Shown piece by piece: positions 1-18,528 of a stretch of DNA of 64,000 nt. The position numbers and the translations under genes were made by a program. Under the pieces are notes generated by a model that saw only the letters and a list, made by a program, of their open reading frames with translations, did no database searches and was not told where the DNA came from. How positions within the stretch are numbered: the stretch's first letter is position 1; the number at the start of each line of letters is the position of its first letter. The stretch is from assembly GCA_028583405.1 (NCBI GenBank), contig JAPTMU010000115.1, forward strand, positions 248,501 through 312,500, given 5' to 3'. The DNA comes from Pogonophryne albipinna. Lineage: Eukaryota; Chordata; Actinopteri; Perciformes; Artedidraconidae.

Positions 1-5469
<5,469 letters not shown>

Positions 5470-5589
5470 TTTACGGTTGTCTTTCAACACAGAAACAGCT
5501 CAGATCTGAGTGTTTCTCCTGTGTTTCTGATTATCAGTTCAACATTCCTCTGATCTTTGGGCAGAAAACTGAGAAAAGGTGAGATAACA

Positions 5590-5853
5590 ACAACAACAAC
5601 GTTAATCTTTGTGTCCTAACTAGTTAATAAAATATAAAAGATAACTACATTAACGCGTTTTTTCTTAATTGTACTCTAATACTAACTTTATTACTACAGT
5701 TATGACTTCAGCTCTAAAATCATAACAAACCGTTTTCAAGGCTGCAACTCGTGTGTTACACCTGGAAGCGTCCGTGTGGAACACTGACCTTCAGTACGTA
5801 GGTTCCGTAGTAACAACTGACATTTAGATATAAGATAGTACAAACAATGAGCC

Positions 5854-5893
<40 letters not shown>

Positions 5894-6290
5894 CAAAAGG
5901 CAATAATAATAAATGTTATTGTATTCAGTGTTTTTACAAATACATTCCATGGTATTTTACCTTTTTACATAAACATTTTATGACTAAAATGAGAAAAATA
6001 AGAATTCAATAAAAAAATGTTTTTCATATAAAACGTGTGAACTAAAAAATGTTTAGCAACACAAATATTTTTAAATAACAATTACATATTGTTTGTAAAT
6101 GTGGACAAAGATGTTCTGTTTGCGTAAAAAAGAAACAAACACAAAGATACAGGACTTTGAATGTTTTCACTTCCTTCATTATCTTTGTGAGTGTTCATGT
6201 TTTGAGAGGTTTGGGCCAGCCTAAAGGAGCAATGTTACATTTTCTATTAAGAGTTTACTTATATGTCCAAATTGCACATCTTGGCCGTTT
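5590..6290. other. Intergenic region upstream of fdxr
   Basis: It contains an (ATA)n tract at about 5860-5892 and AT-rich sequence. No CpG island, exon or transposon end is clear. The fdxr promoter should lie near 5500-5800, but no core motif stands out. Confidence 0.45.
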
Positions 6291-6465
6291 CTCAATTCTC
6301 TAATTTCCCCTCCTCGACTCCTCGACTCCTCGACTCCTCGGTCCTCCGGTAGTAACCCGGAAATGGATTTCAGCGCGCCATGTTGAAGGACATCTAATTT
6401 CTCTAACCGCCTGCTGCTTCCCCTCCTCCCTCCTCGCCCCCCCCCCCCCCCCCCTCCTCCTTTAT
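6291..6465. mobile_element. Degenerate MITE fragment related to the 8,489 element
   Basis: TTTCTCAATTCTCTAATTTC and repeats of CTCCTCGACTCCTCG, followed by GGTCCTCCGGTAGTAACCCG, are shared with the element at 8489-8682. The right end decays into a poly-C tract (6438-6453). Confidence 0.65.
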
Positions 6466-6586
6466 TACATTTCTTTGTGCACGTTATTTTTCACAAAGTG
6501 TGTAATTTATACCTTAAAAAAAAGCCATAAAGCAAAATGTGTTTATTATATTTGTTTATTTGATAGGGACAGCAATCAAATACAGC

Positions 6587-7417
6587 AAACATGCTAATTT
6601 ACATCTGTGGTCTCGAGGGAGACGACATAATCAGACACATCTGAAGTCACAATTTACAAGTGCAAATAAACAATTCACAACAAATGTTCTATTTCTTAAA
6701 ATAGTTTTATAGTGACCGTGTAACTTAGGCCCCGTCCACACGGAGACGAAACCGATTTCGAACCGAAGTTGATTTAAAAAAAGTCTTCCGTCCACACGGA
6801 ATCGTCTCAAGAAATGTGTCCGTCCACACGAGACCGTTCGAAACCGCTGGAGACGCGTAGTACATATGCCGGGCCTGTAAGTGGCGCTGTACTTCCGCCA
6901 CAAAATACACCAAAAGCAGCGAATAAGACCTCGCGAGCATGGGCATAAGTCATAAACAAACAAGCTGTAGATTTTGCACTAACATCTGTAGCATGGTCAG
7001 TAGCGTCTGGAGCACGAACGCAACCCTGTGATCCGCCATTGTTGTTGTTGGCGAAACGCATCAGCAATGACACGGGGTGAGCAGGAGAGGTGGGGAGAGG
7101 CGGGGCTATGGCGTCATCGATTCAGGAAATGATCGTATAGGGCGTGCACACGGAGCCGCAAGCGTGTCGTCTCCAGATTTGCCCACTTTGGGAGCTGGTT
7201 TCAAAGTTGATCGGTTTCGGAGGCTCCGAAGCCGTGGCTCCGTTTCGGCTTCGTGTGGACGAGCCGTCTATTCGATAAAGGACTTTAGCGGATAAAACTG
7301 AAATCGTCTCCGTGTAGACGGGGCCTTAAAGAACATGTGTAAAAAATACAAAATGTAAAAAGCTTGCAAACATGCTAATTTACATCTGTGGTCCCTCGGG
7401 AGATAATCAGACACATC
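6587..7417. repeat. Duplicated ~50-bp segment on both sides of a MITE
   Basis: AACATGCTAATTTACATCTG and the following GTGGTC...AATCAGACACATC occur at about 6588-6640 and 7369-7417. The MITE at 6728-7325 lies between the copies. Confidence 0.7.
6728..7325. mobile_element. PIF/Harbinger-like MITE (598 bp)
   Basis: Terminal inverted repeats GGCCCCGTCCACACGGAGAC (left) and, inverted from the right end, GGCCCCGTCTACACGGAGAC differ by one base. A 3-bp TTA flanks both ends (6725-6727, 7326-7328), as expected of Harbinger TWA target sites. Subterminal CGTCCACACG motifs recur inside. No long frame. Confidence 0.82.
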
Positions 7418-7515
7418 AAATATACAGTACAAATATACAATTCACAAGTACAAATATACAATTCACAAGTACAAATATACAATTCACAAGTACAAATATA
7501 CAATTCTCGAGTACA
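7417..7515 (+). repeat. 21-bp minisatellite (ACAAATATACAATTCACAAGT), about 5 units
   Basis: Near-identical tandem units. The open frame over it is only a by-product of the multiple-of-three period. Confidence 0.88.
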
Positions 7516-7519
7516 AAAG

Positions 7520-8488
7520 ACAACCATCATTGTAGCACACGTTAATGGTGATTGCAGTTCTGGTTTGCCTTGAGACCGTTTTTAGAAATGGGTCCTGAAA
7601 GTAAAAACAAAATGTCAAATCAGACAGAAAAAAAGTTCAAGCTCTATTTTTGAGACTCAACTCAAACACCTGAAATGCAACGTGTAGAAAAACAAAAGTG
7701 CTTGCTCTGCAGGTTTTTTGATACAGCTGAAAAGGCTACAGGATGTGGTCTGCTGGCTCTTCTGCAAAGATAAACACAAAATGTCGTATTTGAAAGGAAA
7801 CGGAAAGCAGAAGGTGAAACATGTCTCAGCTGCTGATGGAATAAATCTGTTTGAGGGGAAAGATTGACTGAGGAACCTGAAATCAGGAAATAACAGAAAC
7901 AACGTTTATTCTTCTAGTTTGTTTCTATTGATCCTCTTTCACAACGCTCTTCGTCCTCACATTGAAATCACACTCCAGGAGAACATTTGGTAAAATACAA
8001 CATTTCAAAACGATTACACTTTAATCCTGATTATTAAAATGTTAATATTTCGTTTTTAAATATTGATTTTTAATGTTTGAGATTACATTTAAAATGTCCA
8101 AATGTAAATATGTCAATATGTCAATTTTCTAATTGTGTTACATTTTTTTTTTAAATATTTTTAATATGGAAAATATCGATTTTTTAAAATATTTAATAAA
8201 AAAAAATAGATAGATTTTTTTTCAAATGTTTTAATATTTTCACATCCACTTGTTTAATTTTCAATTTTCAATTTTTTTCTATTTGTTTATGTTTTAATAT
8301 TTTGTATATATATAATATATATATAATATATATTTTTTAAATATAGATATATATTTTTTATAATTATATACAGATTTTTTTTTTAAATTTCCAAACGTTT
8401 GAATTTTTTAAAAATATTTTAATGTTTTGATATCCCATCTTCCATGACATTTCTAAAGGGTCCATCTGAAGTCCAGAGATGTGACTAA
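7520..8488. other. Region 3' of the CD7-like gene
   Basis: AT-rich, with a possible AATAAA on the minus strand at 7910-7905. About 150 bp ending at 8488 is a diverged copy of 8,710-8,850, which contains the stop codon of the CD7-like gene, so the gene's 3' end was tandemly duplicated. Confidence 0.5.
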
Positions 8489-8682
8489 GGCCCTTTCTCA
8501 TTTCACTAATTTCCCCTCCTCGACTCCTCGACTCCTCGGTCCTCCGGTAGTAACCCGGAAATGGATTTCAGCTTCCCCTCCTCGACTCCTCCGCCCGCAT
8601 CTCCTGTGGGCGGGACTAAGACACGAGGATAGGATTCGAGGATAGGAGTCGAGGAGGGGAATTAGAGAAATGAGAAAGGCCC
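8489..8682. mobile_element. 194-bp MITE with long inverted ends and a visible empty site
   Basis: The ends, read inward, are GGCCCTTTCTCATTTCACTA and GGGCCTTTCTCATTTCTCTA, and similarity continues through CCCCTCCTCGACTCCT for about 45 bp. It is flanked by TAA and TAT. The duplicated neighbour at 8,850 reads GACTAAGTACG without the element, which fixes the insertion point and a 3-bp target site. Confidence 0.82.
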
Positions 8683-8815
8683 TATGTACGTGTGTTGAGG
8701 ACAGGTTTTCAAATTTCCAAATGTTTACGTTTACATTTTTCTAATATTTTCAAAAATGTTCTAATATTTTCACGTTATCTTTTAAAACGTTGATATCTCA
8801 TCTTCCCTGGCCTTC

Positions 8816-8947
8816 CTAGAGGATCCCCCTGAAGCCCAGAGATGTGACTAAGTACGGTTGGTGCTGAGGACAGGTGTGCTGAGGCCTCGGGGGTTGGGGG
8901 GGTCCGGGGGGCTCAGCGGCTCGACCCGGTGTGAAGCGCTTCTTAAG
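8816..8947 (-). CDS. CD7-like gene exon 4 (cytoplasmic tail, stop)
   Basis: The acceptor TTTTTCTGCAG precedes 8947. The frame gives LKKRFTPGRAAEPPGPPQPP and then 23 further residues before TAG at 8818-8816. The Pro-rich stretch could bind SH3 domains. The exon is supported by frame continuity and acceptor only. Confidence 0.6.
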   Translation of the reverse strand, partial: LKKRFTPGRAAEPPGPPQPPRPQHTCPQHQPYLVTSLGFRGIL

Positions 8948-11900
8948 CTGCAGAAAAACAAAGAGAAAACATTATAAATATATATATATGTCCTTTGATT
9001 AAAATACAAACCTTTTTTAATACAGTATTAATAAAGCAAAATAAAAAACACCCCTGATTGAATCACTTCAATCTGGAAGTGAAGACAGATAAAAAAAAAA
9101 ATAGTAATATAGTTATAATTTAAGCAAAATAAACATTGAAAGGAACTTCTAAATAATAAACAAACAAAAACTAAATTTATTAAATTTAAATTTATTAAAA
9201 AATACAAAAAAATATAATTTTTTTAATAGTTTTGTCCATAAATGTGCATTTTTCAAAAAAACAAACACATTTTTTCTCATTCAGTATAAATAAATACAAT
9301 GGAAAGCCTTTAATCCGAAAGCATCTTTTCTAAGTGAAGTAAAATGACTTTTAATAATAATAAAAACAAAAAGAAGAATAGCCCAACTAAGTCTCGAAAT
9401 ATCCTCTTCTTTGCGGGATTACAACAGCAGGTCCACCCGGTGTTATTATCCTATACTCACTCGTCTGTGTCTCAGAATCATGGCTCCAGTGAAGAGGAGC
9501 ACGATGACGGTGAACGCCGTCACACTGAAGGCGATCAGGACGAGATCCAGGATGCGATTTCCGAATTCGCAGAGTTCCTGCGGGTCTTCCTCTGGAAATA
9601 AATGATCGATAAATGTGAAACAGTGTGTGAACAACAGCCTCACTGAAAAAACTGAGACGTTGACTTTAATTAAATATATTATGTCAGGGGGGTCAAACTC
9701 AAATACACAGTGGGCCAAGATTAAAAAATGGGTTCTAGTCGAGGGCCGGACTGGTTCAATGTTTATTGCAGAACTTATTGAAATGAACTTATTGCACATA
9801 TTAAACCTGGAACTAACAAAGCTTAAATTATTGCCTATAAAAACAACATTAAACATTAAATAATCAGTTGCATTTATTTCTTATGGCTCTATCTGCAGCT
9901 TCTCCAGAGTCATTTCTTATGAGTACATTTTCCCACAGGCCAACAACAGCTTCAACAAAACTATTCCCCTCAAAGAGAAACCAAACATGCCCTGTTGTCG
10001 TGAGAGAGAAAGTGCAGAAGGAAACATCCATTAAACTCAGTGTGCTGCTCTGTGATGCTAGTTCAGATACTTGGCATCTCATCTTGGGTGCAAGGTCATC
10101 AATGTTTGGGCTCAGGCTCTGAGCTGAGGAGACCCTCAGGATGGAGTGAAGGTGTGCGTGCAATATACCGGAGGGCCAGATCTAATAGGAATTAGAAAGT
10201 ATCCATCCATCCATCTTCTCTCGCTTACCCGTGGTCGGGTCTGGGGGTATCAGTTCCAGCAGAGAGCCCCAAACGTTCCTTTCCCCTCATCAACCAGCTC
10301 TGACTGGGGGGTCCCAAGGCGCTCCCAGGCCAGCGAAGAGATATAATCCCTCCACCTGGTCCTAGGTCTACCCCTCGGTCTCCTCCCAGCTGGACGTGCC
10401 TGGAACACCTCCCTAGGGAGACGCCCAGGTGACATCCTTACTAGGTGCCCGAACCACCTCATCTGGCTCCTTTCGACGCGAAGGAGAAATTACCCTGCAG
10501 GCCGAAATTAAATCCACCAAGGGCCTGATTTGGCCCCCGGGCCTTGAGTTTGACACGTGTGTATTATGTCAACAGATTTCACATTACTGCATTAGGTTAG
10601 TTGAAAGCAATAATATTAAGATGAAATAAGAAATATTGGGTCAAATTTACATTATTGCTTTCAAATACCCGAATACAGTAATGAAATCTGGTGACATAAT
10701 GCATTTAATGAAAGTCAACGTTTCAGTGCTTACGTTGACCCAACAAAATATAGTTCGTATACTGTATGTATTTTATTTGTTATTTGTTACTCTTTAATGG
10801 ATGGATGCAAGAACAATTTAGTTTTCAAAATAATTTGAAGTATTGAATTTACAAATTGTATTTTTTTCTAACAGGTTAGACACAATTTACAAGTATTGAT
10901 TGTGCAGTAACATTTTGTTGAAGTACTGAAACGCCTCCATTGGATTCCTTTGTTTACTTCCTGAAGATGGTGACATCAATATGGTACACTAGCGCTTCTA
11001 TTGGCTAGCACTCCAACACATACGTGATAGGCTAAGGGGCGGGATATCTCTAAGAGGTTGACCAATCACAACAGAGCCAGCCAGCTAACCAATCAGAGCA
11101 GACTGGGCTCTGGTTTCAGACAGAGGGTGAAAATAGGTGCTGCAGCATGAGAAAAATAAAGAGCTTTTTGAACATTAAAGCATTGAGACATGTAGAGACA
11201 CTACATACTGATATACACCTGAACATCAGCAGGAGAGGACTCTTTAAAGTAGAGACACTACATACTGATATACACCTGAACATCAGCAGGAGAGGACTCT
11301 TTAAAGTAGAGACACTACATACTGATATACACCTGATCATCAGCAGGAGAGGACTCTTTAAAGTAGAGACACTACATACTGATATACACCTGATCATCAG
11401 CAGGAGAGGACTCTTTAAAGTAGAGACACTACATACTGATATACACCTGATCATCAGCAGGAGAGGACTCTTTAAAGTAGAGACACTACATACTGATATA
11501 CACCTGAACATCAGCAAGAGAGGACTCTTTAAAGTAGAGACACTACATACTGATATACACCTGAACATCAGCGGGAGAGGACTCTTTAAAGTAGAGACAC
11601 TACATACTGATATACACCTGAACATCAGCAGGAGAGGACTCTTTAAAGTAGAGACACTACATACTGATATACACCTGAACATCAGCAGGAGAGGACTCTT
11701 TAAAGTAGAGACACTACATACTGATATACACCTGAACATCAGCGGGAGAGGACTCTTTAAAGTAGAGACACTACATACTGATATACACCTGAACATCAGC
11801 GGGAGAGGACTCTTTAAAGTAGAGACACTACATACTGATATACACCTGAACATCAGCAGGAGAGGACTCTTTAAAGTAGAGACACTACATACTGATATAC

Positions 11901-14900
11901 ACCTGAACATCAGCAGGAGAGGACTCTTTAAAGTAGAGACACTACATACTGATATACACCTGAACATCAGCAGGAGAGGACTCTTTAAAGTAGAGACACT
12001 ACATACTGATATACACCTGAACATCAGCAGGAGAGGACTCTTTAAAGTAGAGACACTACATACTGATATACACCTGAACATCAGCAGGAGAGGACTCTTT
12101 AAAGTAGAGACACTACATACTGATATACACCTGAACATCAGCAGGAGAGGACTCTTTAAAGTAGAGACACTACATACTGATATACACCTGAACATCAGCA
12201 GGAGAGGACTCTTTAAAGTAGAGACACTACATACTGATATACACCTGAACATCAGCAGGAGAGGACTCTTTAAAGTAGAGACACTACATACTGATATACA
12301 CCTGAACATCAGCAGGAGAGGACTCTTTAAAGTAGAGACACTACATACTGATATACACCTGAACATCAGCAGGAGAGGACTCTTTAAAGTAGAGACACTA
12401 CATACTGATATACACCTGAACATCAGCAGGAGAGGACTCTTTAAAGTAGAGACACTACATACTGATATACACCTGAACATCAGCAGGAGAGGACCCTTTA
12501 AAGTAGAGACACTACATACTGATATACACCTGAACATCAGCAGGAGAGGACTCTTTAAAGTAGAGACACTACATACTGATATACACCTGAACATCAGCAG
12601 GAGAGGACTCTTTAAAGTAGAGACACTACATACTGATATACACCTGAACATCAGCAGGAGAGGACTCTTTAAAGTAGAGACACTACATACTGATATACAC
12701 CTGAACATCAGCAGGAGAGGACTCTTTAAAGTAGAGACACTACATACTGATATACACCTGAACATCAGCAGGAGAGGACTCTTTAAAGTAGAGACACTAC
12801 TTACTGATATACACCTGAACATCAGCAGGAGAGGACTCTTTAAAGTAGAGACACTACATACTGATATACACCTGAACATCAGCGGGAGAGGACTCTTTAA
12901 AGTAGAGACACTACATACTGATATACACCTGAACATCAGCAGGAGAGGACTCTTTAAAGTAGAGACACTACATACTGATATACACCTGAACATCAGCAGG
13001 AGAGGACTCTTTAAAGTAGAGACACTACATACTGATATACACCTGAACATCAGCAGGAGAGGACTCTTTAAAGTAGAGACACTACATACTGATATACACC
13101 TGAACATCAGCAGGAGAGGACTCTTTAAAGTAGAGACACTACATACTGATATACACCTGAACATCAGCAGGAGAGGACTCTTTAAAGTAGAGACACTACA
13201 TACTGATATACACCTGAACATCAGCAGGAGAGGACTCTTTAAAGTAGAGACACTACATACTGATATACACCTGAACATCAGCAGGAGAGGACTCTTTAAA
13301 GTAGAGACACTACATACTGATATACACCTGAACATCAGCAGGAGAGGACTCTTTAAAGTAGAGACACTACATACTGATATACACCTGAACATCAGCAGGA
13401 GAGGACTCTTTAAAGTAGAGACACCACATACTGATATACACCTGAACATCAGCAGGAGAGGACCCTTTAAAGTAGAGACACTACATACTGATATACACCT
13501 GAACATCAGCAGGAGAGGACTCTTTAAAGTAGAGACACCACATACTGATACACACCTGAACATCAGCAGGAGAGGACCCTTTAAAGTAGAGACACTACAT
13601 ACTGATATACACCTGAACATCAGCAGGAGAGGACTCTTTAAAGTAGAGACACTACATACTGATATACACCTGAACATCAGCAGGAGAGGACTCTTTAAAG
13701 TAGAGACACTACACATACTGATATACACCTGAACATCAGCAGGAGAGGACTCTTTAAAGTAGAGACACTACATACTGATATACACCTGAACATCAGCAGG
13801 AGAGGACTCTTTAAAGTAGAGACACTACATACTGATATACACCTGAACATCAGCAGGAGAGGACTCTTTAAAGTAGAGACACTACATACTGATATACACC
13901 TGAACATCAGCAGGAGAGGACTCTTTAAAGTAGAGACACTACTTACTGATATACACCTGAACATTAAAGCATGGAGACATGTCCCAGTAGAATATTGGGT
14001 GAATTTTCATGATCATTTTGTGGGTTTTTTATATGAATGTTTAGTGTGTGCATATTCAAACATTAACAACTGGCTTTATTTACCTCTGATGATGATGATG
14101 GTGCCGTTGGTGGCCAGTTGTACGGGCCCTTTGTCCACGTATTTCCAGGTGCAGAAATACAGGTCGGTGTCCTGCAGCTGCATCAGATCGATCTTAAAGG
14201 AGACACCAACGCCTCCGTCCAGCTGCTTTCGTTCAGATACATGAATCCGGTTTTTTAACTCCTCAGTCATAGTCATTTTTTCTATCGTTCCCTTAATAAA
14301 ATACAGGAAACTGACGTCTGTTCTGCTGTGAAACTTCCTCTGCAGAGTCAGGCTATCGGGGTCCGACAGAGAGATGTAGCAGGAGATCTCAGTGGAGGAG
14401 TTTATTGTCTTTATGGAGGTGGAGGAGGGCTCCTGAGAAACTGACAGAATAAGAGAAACTGTTACTGAAGCCTCCACAACATCAAGAGGACAATCAAAAT
14501 AAAGGTTTCTACACAAATGATTTGCGAAGTTCCGCGACAGGGAAAACATGTCGCTAACATATATGAAAAAATGGGTACTCTTCTTTAACTGATCTGATTT
14601 AAAGAGTCCTCTCCTGCTGATGTTCAGGTGTATATCAGTATGTAGTGTCTCTACTTTAAAGAGTCCTCTCCTGCTGATGTTCAGGTGTATATCAGTATGT
14701 AGTGTCTCTACTTTAAAGAGTCCTCTCCTGCTGATGTTCAGGTGTATATCAGTATGTAGTGTCTCTACTTTAAAGAGTCCTCTCCTGCTGATGTTCAGGT
14801 GTATATCAGTATGTAGTGTCTCTACTTTAAAGAGTCCTCTCCTGCTGATGTTCAGGTGTATATCAGTATGTAGTGTCTCTACTTTAAAGAGTCCTCTCCT

Positions 14901-17900
14901 GCTGATGTTCAGGTGTATATCAGTATGTAGTGTCTCTACTTTAAAGAGTCCTCTCCTGCTGATGTTCAGGTGTATATCAGTACGTAGTGTCTCTACTTTA
15001 AAGAGTCCTCTCCTGCTGATGTTCAGGTGTATATCAGTATGTAGTGTCTCTACTTTAAAGAGTCCTCTCCTGCTGATGTTCAGGTGTATATCAGTGTGTA
15101 GTGTCTCTACTTGAAAGAGTCCTCTCCTGCTGATGTTCAGGTGTATATCAGTATGTAGTGTCTCTACTTTAAAGAGTCCTCTCCTGCTGATGTTCAGGTG
15201 TATATCAGTATGTAGTGTCTCTACTTGAAAGAGTCCTCTCCTGCTGATGTTCAGGTGTATATCAGTATGTAGTGTCTCTACTTTAAAGAGTCCTCTCCTG
15301 CTGATGTTCACGTGTATATCAGTATGTAGTGTCTCTACTTTAAAGAGTCCTCTCCTGCTGATGTTCACGTGTATATCAGTATGTAGTGTCTCTACTTTAA
15401 AGAGTCCTCTCCTGCTGATGTTCACGTGTATATCAGTATGTAGTGTCTCTACTTTAAAGAGTCCTCTCCCGCTGATGTTCAGGTGTATATCAGTATGTAG
15501 TGTCTCTACTTTAAAGAGTCCTCTCCTGCTGATGTTCAGGTGTATATCAGTATGTAGTGTCTCTACTTTAAAGAGTCCTCTCCTGCTGATGTTCAGGTGT
15601 ATATCAGTATGTAGTGTCTCTACTTTAAAGAGTCCTCTCCTGCTGATTTTCAGCTGTATATCAGTATGTAGTGTCTCTACTTTAAAGAGTCCTCTCCTGC
15701 TGATGTTCAGGTGTATATCAGTATGTAGTGTCTCTACTTTAAAGAGTCCTCTCCTGCTGATGTTCAGGTGTATATCAGTATGTAGTGTCTCTACTTTAAA
15801 GAGTCCTCTCCTGCTGATGTTCAGGTGTATATCAGTATGTAGTGTCTCTACTTTAAAGAGTCCTCTCCCGTTGATGTTCAGGTGTATATCAGTATGTAGT
15901 GTCTCTACTTTAAAGAGTCCTCTCCCGCTGATGTTCAGGTGTATACCAGTATGTAGTGTCTCTACTTTAAAGAGTCCTCTCCTGCTGATGTTCAGGTGTA
16001 TATCAGTATGTAGTGTCTCTACTTTAAAGAGTCCTCTCCTGCTGATGTTCAGGTGTATATCAGTATGTAGTGTCTCTACTTTAAAGAGTCCTCTCCTGCT
16101 GATGTTCAGGTGTATATCAGTATGTAGTATCTCTACTTTAAAGAGTCCTCTCCTGCTGATGTTCAGGTGTATATCAGTATGTAGTGTCTCTACTTTAAAG
16201 AGTCCTCTCCTGCTGATGTTCAGGTGTATATCAGTATGTAGTTTCTCTACTTTAAAGAGTCCTCTCCTGCTGATGTTCAGGTGTATATCAGTATGTAGTG
16301 TCTCTACTTTAAAGAGTCCTCTCCTGCTGATATTCAGGTGTATATCAGTATGTAGTGTCTCTACTTTAAAGAGTCCTCTCCTGCTGATGTTCAGGTGTAT
16401 ATCAGTATGTGGTGTCTCTACTTTAAAGAGTCCTCTCCTGCTGATGTTCAGGTCTATATCAGTATGTAGTGTCTCTACTTTAAAGAGTCCTCTCCTGCTG
16501 ATGTTCAGGTGTATATCAGTATGTAGTGTCTCTACTTTAAAGAGTCCTCTCCTGCTGATGTTCAGGTGTATATCAGTATGTAGTGTCTCTACTTTAAAGA
16601 GTCCTCTCCTGCTGATGTTCAGGTGTATATCAGTATGTAGTGTCTCTACTTTAAAGAGTCCTCTCCTGCTGATGTTCAGGTCTATATCAGTATGTAGTGT
16701 CTCTACTTTAAAGAGTCCTCTCCTGCTGATGTTCAGGTTTATATCAGTATGTAGTGTCTCTACTTTAAAGAGTCCTCTCCTGCTGATGTTCAGGTGTATA
16801 TCAGTATGTAGTGTCTCTACTTTAAAGAGTCCTCTCCTGCTGATGTTCAGGTGTATATCAGTATGTAGTGTCTCTACTTTAAAGAGTCCTCTCCTGCTGA
16901 TGATCAGGTGTATATCAGTATGTAGTGTCTCTACTTTAAAGAGTCCTCTCCTGCTGATGTTCAGGTGTATATCAGTATGTAGTGTCTCTACTTTAAAGAG
17001 TCCTCTCCTGCTGATGTTCAGGTGTATATCAGTATGTAGTGTCTCTCTTTAAAGAGTCCTCTCCTGCTGATGTTCAGGTGTATATCAGTATCTAGTGTCT
17101 CTACTTTAAAGAGTGCTCTCCTGCTGATGTTCAGGTGTATATCAGTATGTAGTGTCTCTACTTTAAAGAGTCCTCTCCTGCTGATGTTCAGGTGTATATC
17201 AGTATGTAGTGTCTCTACTTTAAAGAGTCCTCTCCTGCTGATGTTCAGGTGTATATCAGTATGTGGTGTCTCTACTTTAAAGAGTCCTCTCCTGCTGATG
17301 TTCAGGTGTATATCAGTATGTAGTGTCTCTACTTTAAAGAGTCCTCTCCTGCTGATGTTCAGGTGTAGATCAGTATGTAGTGTCTCTACTTTAAAGAGTC
17401 CTCTCCTGCTGATGTTCAGGTGTATTTCAGTATGTAGTGTCTCTACTTTAAAGAGTCCTCTCCTGCTGATGTTCAGGTGTATATCAGTATGTAGTGTCTC
17501 TACTTTAAAGAGTCCTCTCCTGCTGATGTTCAGGTGTATATCAGTATGTAGTGTCTCTACTTTAAAGAGTCCTCTCCTGCTAATATAAAAGGTGCCCACA
17601 GTTTAAACTAGTCGAAAAACAAGTAAGCCAATGAGACACATCTTAATCCGTCTGTCAGATTTACCACAAACACACACCCATGTTTCTATTAGGTGCCAAA
17701 CCAAACAAGGTGCTGTTAGGCCCAGAGTGGAAGTGAGAATGCAATCTGTCAAAAACTCCAGGATGTTATCTTCTATCTGCTATCAGTCAACACTTGCAGC
17801 AAGATTTTCTGGCTGTTCTGCAATCCTCTGAGCCGCAGATATAAAACAAGACGGTCAAAGTTCAAGTTATATGTCCTACCTGTATGAATAATAAGTCAAA

Positions 17901-18438
17901 GCAACAGCAGGTGAGACTGAAGACGGTCTGATTCCTCCAATCAGAAACATGCTGATGTGATGACACTCTGATTTATAATTAGTGAAATTAAACATCTAAT
18001 TGTATTCCTTTCAAATATATATGATGTCATGCCTTATCATCTTTAAATAACATGGATAACTAGCAGATATATGTAGGTTTAATATATGCAAATGGTGTTG
18101 GTCTGGACCGAATACCAACTTAAAGCAATGCAGAAAGTGTTGCAACCGTCCGCAGACTCCCCTCAGTTCTTTTAGAGGTAGCTGCAGGATATACTAAAAT
18201 ATATGTATTTTTTTAAATGACTAAAAGGTTAAGCTGCAGAATGGATATATATGTTTGCCTCATTAATCTTCTCACAACCCCGCACTGCTTAGCCTTATGA
18301 CTGTTCTCCACTTCCTGCAGTCTGAGTGTCTCAATGCACAGTTATATTAACCGAGGTGTTCAAATATTCAGTGTTGTCTTTAAGTCATGGATGTTTTTAA
18401 AGAAGTGCATGAACTCTGTTTCTGTGGGTGTTTTCACT

Positions 18439-18528
<90 letters not shown>

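Noticed and set aside
9344..9863. Plus-strand small frames around the CD7-like transmembrane exon
   Set aside because: They are antisense shadows; the minus strand has matched splice sites, phase and a membrane span.
11116..13732. Open frames of 860-870 codons on both strands over the 57-bp array (and 449-608 codon frames at 14-17 kb and 53-54 kb)
   Set aside because: The period is a multiple of three and the unit lacks stops in some frames on both strands. Units are almost identical at the DNA level, with no codon-level constraint. Only the ends of some frames overlap real exons (V exon, narf exon 52,914-53,042).
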